Assembly: GCA_019414645.1 (NCBI GenBank)
Contig: DXLP01000022.1
Span: 1-35,162 of the forward strand
DNA: 35,162 nucleotides
Reading direction: 5' to 3'
Origin: Collinsella sp.
GTDB lineage: Bacteria > Actinomycetota > Coriobacteriia > Coriobacteriales > Coriobacteriaceae
A model generated the notes under the pieces. The model searched no databases. It was not told where the DNA came from and saw nothing but the letters and a program-made list of their open reading frames with translations. The position numbers were made by a program, and so were the translations under genes. This document shows, piece by piece, positions 25,100 to 33,617 of this stretch; position 1 is the stretch's first letter; the number at the start of each line of letters is the position of its first letter.

Positions 25100-25981
25100 C
25101 TATTTTCCGGCAACCGTCGACGTACCGGAAGCGGAATAGTCGCCGTTCCACATGAAGTCGGCGCCCACATACTGCTTGATGCAGTCATCGATGGTGCCGT
25201 CCTCGAGCATCTCGCCGATGCATTCGTCAAGCGCCGCGACAAATCCGGCACCCTTCTTGGCCATCAGGCGGTACACGCCCACGTGATCGCTCGTCTCGGA
25301 GCGATCGAGCAGGCCCAGCACCAGGCCCTCATTCGCATCGCGCATGGACTGGCCCTCGGCGCCGTCACACAGGTAGGCATCGATGCGCCCGGCGAGCACC
25401 TCTTGCAGGCACTGGTCGCCACCGTCGTACGTGTGAATATCAGCATCGGGCATGACCTTGGCGATGAACTTGTTCTGCACGGTACCGGTGGTGCAGGCGA
25501 TAGACTTGCCGGCGAGGTCCTCAACGCGCTTGACGGGATCGCCGCCGAGCGTGAGAACGCCCACAAGCGGCTGATAGTAGCCGCGCGTGAAGTCATAGGT
25601 CTGCTCGCGCTCTTCATTGGAGCTCATCGCCATGGTAAAGGCCTTGTCATCGCTCTGCACCGATGCAAGCGTGGCGGCAAAGTCCTGCGGCTCAAAGTCG
25701 TAAGAAAAGCCCAGGCGCGAGACCATCTCGTCGGCAATGGCGATATCCAGGCCGACAACCTTCTGCTTGCCGTCCGACTGCGTCTCCAGATAGCGATAGG
25801 GCGCAAAGGCATCGTCGCCCACAAAGGTGAGCTTGGCGCCCTTGATATCGTCGCCCGCAACCGCGGCAGAACCGGCGGCAGAGCCCTTGTCAGCGCCACT
25901 GCCAGCGCAACCGCTCGCCGCAACCATTGCAGCACCGGCGATCAAACCCAGGAAATCACGACGAGAAACAGCGCGAGTCAT
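25100..25981 (-). CDS. Amino-acid ABC transporter substrate-binding lipoprotein
   Basis: This 293-residue protein starts MTRAVSRRDFLGLIAGAAMV, with a twin-arginine motif (SRRDFLG) and a lipobox ending AASGC near residue 25. It is therefore probably exported folded by Tat and lipid-anchored outside. The mature part has the type II periplasmic-binding fold of polar amino-acid transporters, including FVGDDAFAPYRY, VVGLDIAIADEMVSRLGFSY and LAGKSIACTTGT. The ligand is not readable. ATG at 25979-25981 has AAAGG upstream. A -10-like TACAAT (minus strand, 26018-26023) lies 37 bases before the start. It is the first gene of a two-gene unit with the permease. Confidence 0.93.
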   Translation of the reverse strand: MTRAVSRRDFLGLIAGAAMVAASGCAGSGADKGSAAGSAAVAGDDIKGAKLTFVGDDAFAPYRYLETQSDGKQKVVGLDIAIADEMVSRLGFSYDFEPQDFAATLASVQSDDKAFTMAMSSNEEREQTYDFTRGYYQPLVGVLTLGGDPVKRVEDLAGKSIACTTGTVQNKFIAKVMPDADIHTYDGGDQCLQEVLAGRIDAYLCDGAEGQSMRDANEGLVLGLLDRSETSDHVGVYRLMAKKGAGFVAALDECIGEMLEDGTIDDCIKQYVGADFMWNGDYSASGTSTVAGK

Positions 25982-26062
25982 ACCAAAGCCTTTCAATCTA
26001 CGATCAAAACGGCTTCTATTGTAGACACTCCACTGTTTAACGCGCAGCCCAGCCGCGCCAAA

Positions 26063-26106
26063 ACCACCACAAAGGGGGACAGGCACCTTTGTGTGGTCTG
26101 GACTCC
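26063..26106. repeat. CCACCACAA repeat with ACAGGCACC core, copy 2
   Basis: CCACAAAGG and CCTTTGTGTGG (26067-26097) form a hairpin around GGGACAGGC. The stretch matches 24374-24417. It lies in the divergent gap between the binding lipoprotein and the LacI gene. Confidence 0.62.
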
Positions 26107-26110
26107 GGTG

Positions 26111-26148
26111 TTTGCCCAGATAAAACCTGCCAAAATAAACCTGCCCCT
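26111..26148 (-). repeat. CCTGCC hairpin repeat, reversed and divergent copy
   Basis: Read on the minus strand, this matches the GGCAGGTTTTATCTGGGCAA part of the repeats at 22091 and 29150, preceded by GGGGCAGGTTTATTTT. The left arm CCTGCCAAAA is replaced by unrelated sequence, so this copy cannot form the same hairpin. It adjoins the CCACCACAA repeat at 26063-26106. Confidence 0.65.
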
Positions 26149-26226
26149 AATTGGTGGGTTTTGACACCCTGGGAACGGGCGATGCTACAATCTGACTCGT
26201 ACTTGAAACGCATCAAAGGGGCCGCT

Positions 26227-27339
26227 ATGGCAAAGGTAAAAATCAGCGACGTCGCGCGCGAGGCAGGAGTCTCGCTGGGCACGGTATCCAACGCGCTCAA
26301 CCACCCCGAAAAGCTGCGCCCCGAGACCCTCAAGCTCATCAACGAGACCATCAATCGCCTTGGCTACCTGCCCAACCAAAGCGCTCGTCAGCTCGCGGGC
26401 GGCGCCACCAAGTCCTTTGGCCTGGTCCTCCCCCGTCTCGACCATGGCTTCTCGCTCCAAATTGCCAGCGGCGCCCATAACGAGGCCCGCAAGCACGGCT
26501 ATGACCTGCTCATCGCCAACGCCGATAACGACGACATCCTCGAGGACCACTACCTGCGCTATTTTATGGGCACGCAGATGTCCGGCGTCATGGTCCAGCC
26601 CATGGCGTCCCCCGACTGGCACCCCGCCATGACCAAGATGCCCGTGCCGATCGTCCATCTGGACATCCACTGTTCCGAGCCAGGTTACTACGTGGCCGCC
26701 GACAACGAGGCACAGGGACGCATTATCGCCGAGCTTGCCATCGCCCGCGGCGCACACCATATCACCGTTGTGGGCAGAGCGGCATTTATGCAGCTCACCC
26801 TGCGCGTGCTTGGCATTCACAAGGCCCTCGCCCTGCATCCCGATATCAAAATTGAGGTCATTGACGCCGGAGAATGGAATACCGCTGCCGATGGTTACAG
26901 CATCGGCGCTCAGATTGCCGAGCGCTCTACCGGCGAGCGTCCCGATTTTGTCATCGGCCTTACCGATGTATTGGCCTCGGGCGTTATCTCGGCGTTGACC
27001 GACAAAGGCATCTCCGTCCCCGAGCAGCTTCGTGTGGCCGGCTGCGACGGCAACCCGCTTGCATGGAGCGGGTCGGTCCCCCTCACCACGGTGGCACCCC
27101 CGGGCTACGAGATTGGCCGCAAGGGTGTCCAGCTGCTCATGGAGCAAATCGAGAACAAGGCGCCGGCAAAAACCAAGCACATCCGCATTGGTTCCGCAGC
27201 GAGAACCGTTACTGCGGTCACAGCCGCCGAGGACATCAACCGTCAGGAACTCGTGCGGCCGTTCCTCTTGGAGCGCGCCAGTACCCAGGCGAGCAGCCAA
27301 GCCGAAGCCACCGCCATCAACCTCGGCGCGTATCTATAG
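26227..27339 (+). CDS. LacI-family transcriptional regulator
   Basis: This 370-residue repressor begins MAKVKISDVAREAGVSLGTV, the LacI helix-turn-helix, with hinge NQSARQLAGG near residues 51-60. The rest is a sugar-type periplasmic-binding fold; the C-terminal part keeps PEQLRVAGCDGNPLAW, typical of the family. The effector is probably a sugar or sugar phosphate, but no sugar transport gene is nearby, so it may act at distant genes or be self-regulated. ATG at 26227 has AAAGGGG upstream, and the start matches the family. The last 30 residues (after about 340) are Ala/Ser/Gln-rich and unusual. A bidirectional terminator follows. Confidence 0.93.
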   Translation: MAKVKISDVAREAGVSLGTVSNALNHPEKLRPETLKLINETINRLGYLPNQSARQLAGGATKSFGLVLPRLDHGFSLQIASGAHNEARKHGYDLLIANADNDDILEDHYLRYFMGTQMSGVMVQPMASPDWHPAMTKMPVPIVHLDIHCSEPGYYVAADNEAQGRIIAELAIARGAHHITVVGRAAFMQLTLRVLGIHKALALHPDIKIEVIDAGEWNTAADGYSIGAQIAERSTGERPDFVIGLTDVLASGVISALTDKGISVPEQLRVAGCDGNPLAWSGSVPLTTVAPPGYEIGRKGVQLLMEQIENKAPAKTKHIRIGSAARTVTAVTAAEDINRQELVRPFLLERASTQASSQAEATAINLGAYL

Positions 27340-27365
27340 CACGTCGGCCAGTATGCCAAAACGCC

Positions 27366-27413
27366 GCTCAAGCAAAAGAGGCCCGACCATTGCCGGACCT
27401 CTTTTGCTTGAGC
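27366..27413. terminator. Bidirectional terminator between LacI and HAD genes
   Basis: GCTCAAGCAAAAGAGG (27366-27381) pairs perfectly with 27398-27413 around a 16-base loop. The A-rich and T-rich stretches inside the stem could serve transcripts from either side. Confidence 0.78.
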
Positions 27414-27452
27414 GCAAAGACGGCCAATTGCTCGTTTCAGCTCCGCAATTGT

Positions 27453-28103
27453 CTAGCGCACGGCCTTGACCGCCGCCGTCAGATCGAACAACGTATCGAG
27501 CACGGCCTCGCAGCCATCCACCACGTCCTGCGGCAGCGGCACGATATCGGGAACGGCAAAGACATGGCAGCCGGCCGTGATGCCCGAGACGCAGCCGTTG
27601 CGCGAATCCTCGACCACGGCACATTCCTCGGGAGCGAAGCCCGCGCGCTCGCAGGCAAGCAGGTACATCTCAGGGTTGGGCTTGCCGTGCACGACGTCCT
27701 CGCCACAGGTCACCGTTTCAAACTTGTCAAAGAGGCCGACCATCTTAAGGTTGCGCTCCGCCGTAACGTGGCGCGACGACGTCGCAAGGCCCACGTGATA
27801 GCCCGCAGCCAGCAGCTCGTCTAGACACTCGGCGGCGCCGGCCTTAAGCTCCAGTTCGGTCTTGACTATCTCGTCGCGAATCTCCTTGTGGCGGACATAG
27901 ATCGCCTCGGCGGTTTCGCGACTACCGTAATGTTCATCAAGGATGTCCATGACATCGGGCAGCGTGCGACCGATAAACTGATGGATCAGCGCTTCATCAA
28001 TCGCGACCCCCAGCTCGGCAGCGCCCGCCTTCCATGCCTTGATGCCCAAACGCTCGGTATCGACCAGCGTTCCGTCCATGTCAAAAATAACAGCCTTGAT
28101 CAT
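27453..28103 (-). CDS. HAD-superfamily phosphatase, beta-phosphoglucomutase-like
   Basis: This 216-residue enzyme has HAD motif I FDMDGTLVDTE at residues 7-17, with Asp8 the likely nucleophile and Asp10 the acid. Motif II is ATSSRH, and CGEDVVHGKPNPEMYL carries the motif III Lys. VVEDSRNGCVSGITAG supplies motif IV. The helical cap between motifs I and II fits subfamily IA. Members include phosphoglycolate phosphatase, beta-phosphoglucomutase and sugar-phosphate phosphatases; the substrate is unknown. ATG at 28101-28103 has GAGGGG upstream. It is divergent from larE across 167 bases. Confidence 0.92.
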   Translation of the reverse strand: MIKAVIFDMDGTLVDTERLGIKAWKAGAAELGVAIDEALIHQFIGRTLPDVMDILDEHYGSRETAEAIYVRHKEIRDEIVKTELELKAGAAECLDELLAAGYHVGLATSSRHVTAERNLKMVGLFDKFETVTCGEDVVHGKPNPEMYLLACERAGFAPEECAVVEDSRNGCVSGITAGCHVFAVPDIVPLPQDVVDGCEAVLDTLFDLTAAVKAVR

Positions 28104-28270
28104 ATCGATCCCCTCACCGGATTGCATTACTGCCACTCTAGCGCACTTTACAAACTTGTATATAACGTATATAGCATATTGCACTTTCGTTACATAAGCG
28201 GAAGTCTTATGACAGGCAGCCCGGTAGGATTATAGTTTTCGACCGAGTACTCAATGGTAAGGATCGTTTC

Positions 28271-29149
28271 ATGCTTTCAGACACTACTGCACCTGCAGAG
28301 GAGCTTCAGGACAAACTCACGACGCTCGAGCAGCTGCTTTTGGCATACGGGCGCGTGGCTATCGGGTTTTCCGGCGGCGTTGACAGCAGCTTTTTGGCCG
28401 CCGTATGCGCCCGCGTCATGCCTACCAATACCCTCCTCGTCCATCTCACCACGCCGCTCATCGGCACGCCCGAGCAGGCTTCGTTTGAGCAGTCCGTTGA
28501 TGGGCAGGCCAATGAGGGGCCGCATTTTAAGCTCCCCGTGCTCAATCTTTCGGTGGATCAGCTGCAGCTCCCCCAAGTAGGCTGCAACGATGCTAATCGC
28601 TGCTACCACTGCAAGCACGCCGGCTTTACCGCCATCGTCAACCACGCCAAGTCGCTCGGCTTTCCCACCGTCATCGATGGCAGCAATGCAAGCGATCGCG
28701 GTGACTACCGCCCCGGCATGCGTGCGGCAGAAGAGCTCGGCGTACGCTCACCCCTTATGGAGGTCGGCTTTACCAAGGACGAAGAGCGCGAGCTGCTGCG
28801 CGCATGGGGCTATCCCGTTTGGAACCTGCCGGCGGGAGCATGTCTTGCCACCCGCGTCCCCACGGGCGAGGAGCTTACGCGCGAGAAGGTCGATTTAATC
28901 CGCGCCTGCGAGGATTACCTGCACGATCTTGATCTGGCACAGGTACGCGCGCGCTTAATCGGCGGCTGCATGCATATCGAGGCCGCACCCGCAGATGTCG
29001 CCAAGATTGCTGCCCTCGGTGGCAACGCCGTCGATGCCGAGGGCAAAACCCCGCTGCCCGCCGCCATCGAGTCCGCGCTGCGCGAGCTGGGCTGCGACCA
29101 TATCTCCCCCGAGGTCACCCCCTACATTCACGGCAACATGAACCAGTAA
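28271..29149 (+). CDS. larE: ATP-dependent sulfur transferase LarE
   Basis: This 292-residue PP-loop enzyme has SGGVDSS at residues 34-40, which binds ATP. LarE adds sulfur to the nickel-pincer cofactor precursor of lactate racemase. RCYHCK at residues 110-115 and ACLATR with Cys191 give three Cys that could donate sulfur or hold an iron-sulfur cluster, depending on LarE class. DGSNASDRGDYRPGMRAAEE is a conserved block of the family. No larA, larB or larC is in this window, so the rest of the pathway would have to be elsewhere. ATG at 28271 has AAGGA upstream. A hairpin repeat follows directly after its TAA. Confidence 0.92.
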   Translation: MLSDTTAPAEELQDKLTTLEQLLLAYGRVAIGFSGGVDSSFLAAVCARVMPTNTLLVHLTTPLIGTPEQASFEQSVDGQANEGPHFKLPVLNLSVDQLQLPQVGCNDANRCYHCKHAGFTAIVNHAKSLGFPTVIDGSNASDRGDYRPGMRAAEELGVRSPLMEVGFTKDEERELLRAWGYPVWNLPAGACLATRVPTGEELTREKVDLIRACEDYLHDLDLAQVRARLIGGCMHIEAAPADVAKIAALGGNAVDAEGKTPLPAAIESALRELGCDHISPEVTPYIHGNMNQ

Positions 29150-29197
29150 CCTGCCAAAAAGGGACAGATTTATTTTGGCAGGTTTTATCTGGGGAAA
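29150..29197 (+). repeat. CCTGCC hairpin repeat, second copy after a stop codon
   Basis: It begins at the base after the larE TAA. CCTGCCAAAA (29150-29159) pairs perfectly with TTTTGGCAGG (29173-29182) around AGGGACAGATTTA. TTTTATCTGGGGAAA follows. It matches 22091-22138 at nearly every position and may work as the larE terminator. Confidence 0.83.
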
Positions 29198-29352
29198 CGC
29201 CAGACAGCCCCATATACACAACCGCCGCAGCTCCATATGAGGCAAATGAATCAGTAGCGCCTATTCCAAATCTTGAGTATTTGTTCGGCGGGACGGCCTC
29301 TGCCGGCTCCTGCTAGACTGGTAGACTCCCAACCGTCCATCCAGGAGCCTCA

Positions 29353-30336
29353 ATGTCGCGCAAGTCCGCCTACAAGCAAGTGCTTTCCATCGGCACCGCC
29401 GTGGTGCTGGGGTTTGCACTGTTCACAGGGTCGCTCGACGGAGCGCCCAAGTTGTTGTCGCCGCAAAGCGATGAGCAGGCGACAGCTCTGGCCGAAAAAC
29501 AAAACGAGAGTCCCAGCCGCACCGATGACGAGGCGGACCTGGTTGCCCAGCTCGAATCGGGAACAGCGAGCTCCTCGGACTCTCAAAATAGCCGAGACTC
29601 TGGCGATGGCTCCGATTCCGCCGCAACCGACACCGGTGACGACGGCTCCGCCGACAGTACCGCTACCCCCATCGATGAGGTCGAAAACCCCGATCTCGAC
29701 CGCGCCCGCGGTGTTTATCTCAGCAGCATTCCCGACTACGCCGGCAATCCCTATGTTGCCCTTCGCGCCGACAGCACGCACGCGCTCGGCACGCCGTCAT
29801 TCACGCTCGATGAATACGAGCGCGCCACCGAAGAGGGCTGCTTTAAGAAGTTCTCCAAGCTCGACAGCTTGGGCCGCACTCGCAAAGCGCTCGCCTGCGT
29901 GGGCCCCGAATCGCTCGGTCAGGGCAAGCGCGGCGATATCTCGCGTATCCACCCCGCCGGATGGCACCAACAGCGCTACGACTTTATTCCGGGCCAGAGT
30001 CTCTACAACCGCTGCCACCTTATCGCCTGGTCGCTCTGCGGCGAAAACGCCAACCGCAAGAATCTCCTCACCGGCACGCGCTATCTCAACGAGACGGGCA
30101 TGCTACCGTTTGAAGAGCAGATTCTCAACTATATTCGCGATACGGGTAACCATGTGCTCTATCGCGTCACGCCCATGTATAACGAAGAGGACCTTGTCTG
30201 CCGTGGCGTACGCCTTGAGGCGCAATCGGTCGAGGACCACGGCAAGACCCTCTGTTTCCACGTATATTGCTACAACCTGCAGCCGCATGTGCAGATCGAC
30301 TACGCCACCGGTCGCAATCAGGCCTCGGGAGACTAG
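29353..30336 (+). CDS. Secreted DNA/RNA non-specific endonuclease
   Basis: This 327-residue protein has a basic start and hydrophobic helix (MSRKSAYKQVLSIGTAVVLG, then FALFTGS), a likely signal peptide or anchor. A Ser/Asp/Thr-rich low-complexity linker runs to about residue 105. The C-terminal domain carries YNRCHLIAWSLCGENANRKN then LLTGTRYLNETGMLPFE, the beta-beta-alpha metal nuclease motif of the EndA/NucA-like group; His222 is the expected base and Asn234 a metal ligand candidate. The usual DRGH is NRCH here, as in several Gram-positive members. Such nucleases degrade extracellular DNA or take part in DNA uptake. ATG at 29353 has AGGAG upstream. Confidence 0.92.
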   Translation: MSRKSAYKQVLSIGTAVVLGFALFTGSLDGAPKLLSPQSDEQATALAEKQNESPSRTDDEADLVAQLESGTASSSDSQNSRDSGDGSDSAATDTGDDGSADSTATPIDEVENPDLDRARGVYLSSIPDYAGNPYVALRADSTHALGTPSFTLDEYERATEEGCFKKFSKLDSLGRTRKALACVGPESLGQGKRGDISRIHPAGWHQQRYDFIPGQSLYNRCHLIAWSLCGENANRKNLLTGTRYLNETGMLPFEEQILNYIRDTGNHVLYRVTPMYNEEDLVCRGVRLEAQSVEDHGKTLCFHVYCYNLQPHVQIDYATGRNQASGD

Positions 30337-30398
30337 GGCCGACAAAAGCTGCCCCAAAACCTAAAATGATTCGTTTTCCTCCGTCCCCCGGGGATCAA

Positions 30399-30433
30399 AA
30401 AGGGCCGCCCTGGATTGCCCAGAGCGGCCCTTT
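30399..30433. terminator. Bidirectional terminator between nuclease and EF-G-like genes
   Basis: AAAGGGCCGC (30399-30408) pairs with GCGGCCCTTT (30424-30433) around a 15-base loop. The minus-strand side continues into TTTTTGATC, so it ends the EF-G-like transcript; on the plus strand it ends in CCCTTTCATC. Confidence 0.82.
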
Positions 30434-30466
30434 CATCGGCATGTATGTTACAGGCAACGACACGCG

Positions 30467-32542
30467 CTACTTGGCGCGGCCCTCCTCATAGCGCTCGACC
30501 AGTTTGGCCTGAACGTCATAGGGTACCTGCTCATAGCCCGCCGGCTTCATGGTAAAGTCGCCCGTGCCGCGCGTGATAGAACGCAGACGCGTCGAATAGT
30601 CCGTCAGCTCGGCCAGCGGCGCCTGGGCAATGACCACGGTATCGCCGCGCTCATCGGTCTCCATGCCCGTCACGCGACCACGCGAGGCCGAGATGTCGCC
30701 CATCACGGCGCCGGCGTAGCTCTCGGGGATAGTCACCGTGATTTCCTCGATGGGCTCCAGCACCACCGGGTCGGCATCGGCGCATGCCTTGCGCAGGCCG
30801 ATGCGAGCCGCCGCGCGGAACGCCATCTCGTTGGAGTCGACGCTGTGATACGAGCCGTCGTACACAGCCACGCGGATGCCAGTAAGCGGGTAGCCGGCAA
30901 TAATGCCGTCCTTCATGGTCTCCTGAACGCCCTTGTCCACGGCGGGAATGAGCGAACGCGGAATGCGACCGCCCACGACCTCGTCTACAAACTCATAGCC
31001 ATCGCTCGTGCCGTCGGGCCCAATGAGTGGCTCAACGCGCAGCCAGCAGTCGCCATACTGACCGGCACCGCCAGTCTGCTTCTTGTGGCGACCCTGGGCA
31101 CTTGCCGTGCGGCGAATGGTCTCGCGATACGGAATACGGATCGGCACGCTCTTGGCCACGACCTTGGTGCGATCCTCAAGGCGATTGAGCAGGACCGAAA
31201 CCTGCGCCTCACCCACGGCGGAGATGATAGTCTGGCCGGTCTCCTCGTCACGATCGATGCTCATGGTCGGATCGGCCTTGCACGCCTTCTCGATAAACGT
31301 GTATAGCTTCTCCTCGTCACCGCGGTTCTCGGCCTCGATGGCGATGCGGTACTGCGAGTTGGGGAACTTAAACGCCGCAGCCTCGACCTTGCCGGTAATC
31401 GAGAGTGTATCGCCCGTCTCGGCCGCCAGCTTGGGCGCCACGATGATATCGCCGGCATAAGCGTGGCCGACCTCGGTCATGTCACGGCCGCACATCACAT
31501 ACAGGTGGGCCAGACGCTCACCCTTGCGCGTGCGCGCATTGACCAGCTCAAGGCCCGGCTCAAGCGTACCCGTCAGCACCTTGATAAAGCTGATGCGACC
31601 CTGTTGCGGATCGGCCAAGGTCTTAAACACAAATGCCACCGGGCGGTCATCGTCACTCGAGATCTTAAGCGAATCGCCGTCGATGAGCGGCATCTCGCCG
31701 TAGTCCGTCGGCGCCGGGAAGTACGTGGCGATATCGTCCATCAGCGAGTTGACGCCCTGCTCTTTAATGCAATCGCCCGCAAAGACCGGCACAAAGATGC
31801 GCTCGGCGATCGCCTTCGACAGCAGGCCTTCAAGCTCCTCCTGCGTCAGTGTCTCCTCGCCTTCCAAGTACTTCATCATCAGTTCGTCGTCAGCCTCGGC
31901 CACCAGCTCGCACAGATGGTCATGGGCCTCCTCGGCCTGGGCACGATACTCCTCGGGAATCTCCGACTCAACGGCCTCGGCGCCGTTGCAGTGGCGCGCC
32001 TTCATGCGCACCAGGTCGATGATGCCGTCAAAGTCCTCGCCCTCGCCCCAGGGAAGAGTCACGGCGCCCAGGCGCGTACCAAAGCGCTCCTGCAGCAGGT
32101 CCATTGTGGTCGCAAAGCTGGCCTCGGAGCGCGACAGGCGGTTTACGAACACCGCACGCGCCAGGCGTAGGTCCTCGGCGGCGTACCAAAGCTTAACCGT
32201 CGTCGGCTGCGGGCCGGCCTCGGCGTCGACCACAAACAGAGCCGTCTCGCAGACGCTCATCGCGGCAAAGGCGTCGCCGATAAAATCGGGGTAGCACGGG
32301 GCATCGAGCACGTTGATGCGCGCGCCCTTCCAGTCGATCGGCGCAATGGTCGTCGAGATGGAAAATGCACGCTTGACCTCTTCGGGGTCATAGTCGAGCG
32401 TGGGCTTGGTGCCGTCGTGGCCGCCCAGGCGGGCGGTCTTGCCGGAAAGGTGGAGCATGGCCTCGGCGAGTGAAGTCTTGCCCACCCCGCCTTGGCCTAC
32501 GAGCACCACGTTCCTTACGTTACCGGTCTTGGGAGCACCCAT
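30467..32542 (-). CDS. Elongation factor G-like GTPase
   Basis: This 691-residue protein aligns with EF-G in domain order: GTPase domain, domain II, and domains III-V. Domain IV shows QTGGAGQYGDCWLRVEP and GYPLTGIRVAVYDGSYHSVD, and domain V MGDISASRGRVTGMET. The GTPase motifs diverge: G1 is GQGGVGKTS, G3 is DAPCYPDF instead of DTPGH, and G4 reads NRLS instead of NKxD. This pattern is that of the EF-G2/EF-G-like paralogue, whose role is not settled, rather than the main translocation factor. ATG at 32540-32542 has the strong site AAGGAGG; a longer frame to 32653 has no support. It is monocistronic with its own promoter and terminator. Confidence 0.92.
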   Translation of the reverse strand: MGAPKTGNVRNVVLVGQGGVGKTSLAEAMLHLSGKTARLGGHDGTKPTLDYDPEEVKRAFSISTTIAPIDWKGARINVLDAPCYPDFIGDAFAAMSVCETALFVVDAEAGPQPTTVKLWYAAEDLRLARAVFVNRLSRSEASFATTMDLLQERFGTRLGAVTLPWGEGEDFDGIIDLVRMKARHCNGAEAVESEIPEEYRAQAEEAHDHLCELVAEADDELMMKYLEGEETLTQEELEGLLSKAIAERIFVPVFAGDCIKEQGVNSLMDDIATYFPAPTDYGEMPLIDGDSLKISSDDDRPVAFVFKTLADPQQGRISFIKVLTGTLEPGLELVNARTRKGERLAHLYVMCGRDMTEVGHAYAGDIIVAPKLAAETGDTLSITGKVEAAAFKFPNSQYRIAIEAENRGDEEKLYTFIEKACKADPTMSIDRDEETGQTIISAVGEAQVSVLLNRLEDRTKVVAKSVPIRIPYRETIRRTASAQGRHKKQTGGAGQYGDCWLRVEPLIGPDGTSDGYEFVDEVVGGRIPRSLIPAVDKGVQETMKDGIIAGYPLTGIRVAVYDGSYHSVDSNEMAFRAAARIGLRKACADADPVVLEPIEEITVTIPESYAGAVMGDISASRGRVTGMETDERGDTVVIAQAPLAELTDYSTRLRSITRGTGDFTMKPAGYEQVPYDVQAKLVERYEEGRAK

Positions 32543-32716
32543 GATGACCTCCTTGCAGGGCCGCGCGCAATGCGCGACGCCAACGGGGAGAGTTCGCGGT
32601 CGGTGCCGTCCCGGGAGCAGCATGGTCGGCAGCCGAGCCGACTCACCCTCCAAATGTCCTATGCCACCACCCTACCCTCACGGGCGGCTGTCCATGCATA
32701 CCTTTCGGCACACGTA

Positions 32717-32745
32717 TGAATACAGGCGGCGAGAGGAAGAGACAA
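32717..32745 (-). promoter_or_regulatory. Predicted promoter of the EF-G-like gene
   Basis: On the minus strand TTGTCT (32740-32745) is 17 bases from TATTCA (32717-32722). A leader of about 165 bases follows, with a small hairpin GTCGGC-N6-GCCGAC. I see no gene in the rest of 32543-32852, which also holds the terminator at 32786-32819. Confidence 0.45.
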
Positions 32746-32785
32746 ACTTGTGAGGCGATTATTGAACTCCGTCGATGCAAACAAA

Positions 32786-32819
32786 AAGCCGCCACAGACC
32801 GTAAGACCTGCGGCGGCTT
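32786..32819 (-). terminator. Intrinsic terminator of the amino-acid importer operon
   Basis: AAGCCGCC (32786-32793) pairs with GGCGGCTT (32812-32819), extended by A-rich/T-rich flanks; on the minus strand it runs into TTTTTGTTTG. It lies 33 bases beyond the ATPase stop. Confidence 0.83.
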
Positions 32820-32852
32820 CGCCTCAATTAATAGTTGAGTAAATACCTGAGC

Positions 32853-33617
32853 CTACCCCTCGATACGGCTCAAGAACTCACGCGTGCGCTGCTCGCGCGG
32901 ATGGTCGATGACCTGCTCGGCAGGCCCCTCCTCGACAATGCGGCCGCCATCCATAAAGACCACGCGGTCGGCAACATCGCGCGCAAACTGCATTGCGTGG
33001 GTCACAATCACCATCGTCATATTCTGCGCGGCAAGGTCTTTAATGACACGCAGCACCTCGGCCGTCAGCTCGGGATCGAGTGCCGAGGTCGGCTCGTCAA
33101 AGAACAGGATCTCCGGATCGAGCGCCAAGGCGCGGGCGATACTCACACGCTGTTGCTGGCCACCCGAAAGCTCACACGGCACCTTGTTCTCGTTGCCCGT
33201 CAGCCCCATTTGCGCAATCAGCTCGTGAGCGCGGGCTTCCGCCTGCTCGCGCGGGCGCTTAAGCACGCGGATCGGCGCGTCGATGATGTTTTTCATCACG
33301 GTATAGTGCGGGAACAGGTTGTAATTTTGGAACACCAGACCGAATCGCGAGCGCGCCTGCTTGGGCACATCGCCCTTCGCATAGACCGCGCCCGAACCCG
33401 CATCCGTCGCAACGGTAAGGTCGCCAAACGAGAGCGAGCCTCCGTCGAGTGTCTCGAGCAGCGTGGCACACCGCAGCAGCGTGGACTTGCCGCCGCCCGA
33501 AGGCCCGATAATCGCCACGACCTCGCCACGCTTCACCTCAAGCGAGATATCCTTGAGCACCTCATTGCCGCCAAACGCCTTGCGCGCGTTTTCGATTTTC
33601 ATCACTGAGTTAGTCAT
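32853..33617 (-). CDS. Polar amino-acid ABC transporter ATPase
   Basis: This 254-residue ATPase energises the importer encoded upstream. Walker A is GPSGGGKST, the Q-loop is VFQNYNLFPHYTV, the signature is LSGGQQQR, Walker B is ILFFDEPTSALD, and the switch His is in VTHAM. The order and the PHYTVMKNI motif are those of the GlnQ/HisP group. ATG at 33615-33617 overlaps the permease stop (33610-33612), so translation is probably coupled; ATG at 33600-33602 (MKIEN) is an alternative start and is closer to the family's usual beginning. It could also serve the ATPase-less system at 24419-25981. Confidence 0.95.
   Translation of the reverse strand: MTNSVMKIENARKAFGGNEVLKDISLEVKRGEVVAIIGPSGGGKSTLLRCATLLETLDGGSLSFGDLTVATDAGSGAVYAKGDVPKQARSRFGLVFQNYNLFPHYTVMKNIIDAPIRVLKRPREQAEARAHELIAQMGLTGNENKVPCELSGGQQQRVSIARALALDPEILFFDEPTSALDPELTAEVLRVIKDLAAQNMTMVIVTHAMQFARDVADRVVFMDGGRIVEEGPAEQVIDHPREQRTREFLSRIEG

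Noticed and set aside
29273..30364. Overlapping 363-codon plus-strand frame in another phase
   Set aside because: Ser/Arg/Pro-rich shadow of the nuclease gene, which has a ribosome site, signal sequence and catalytic motif.
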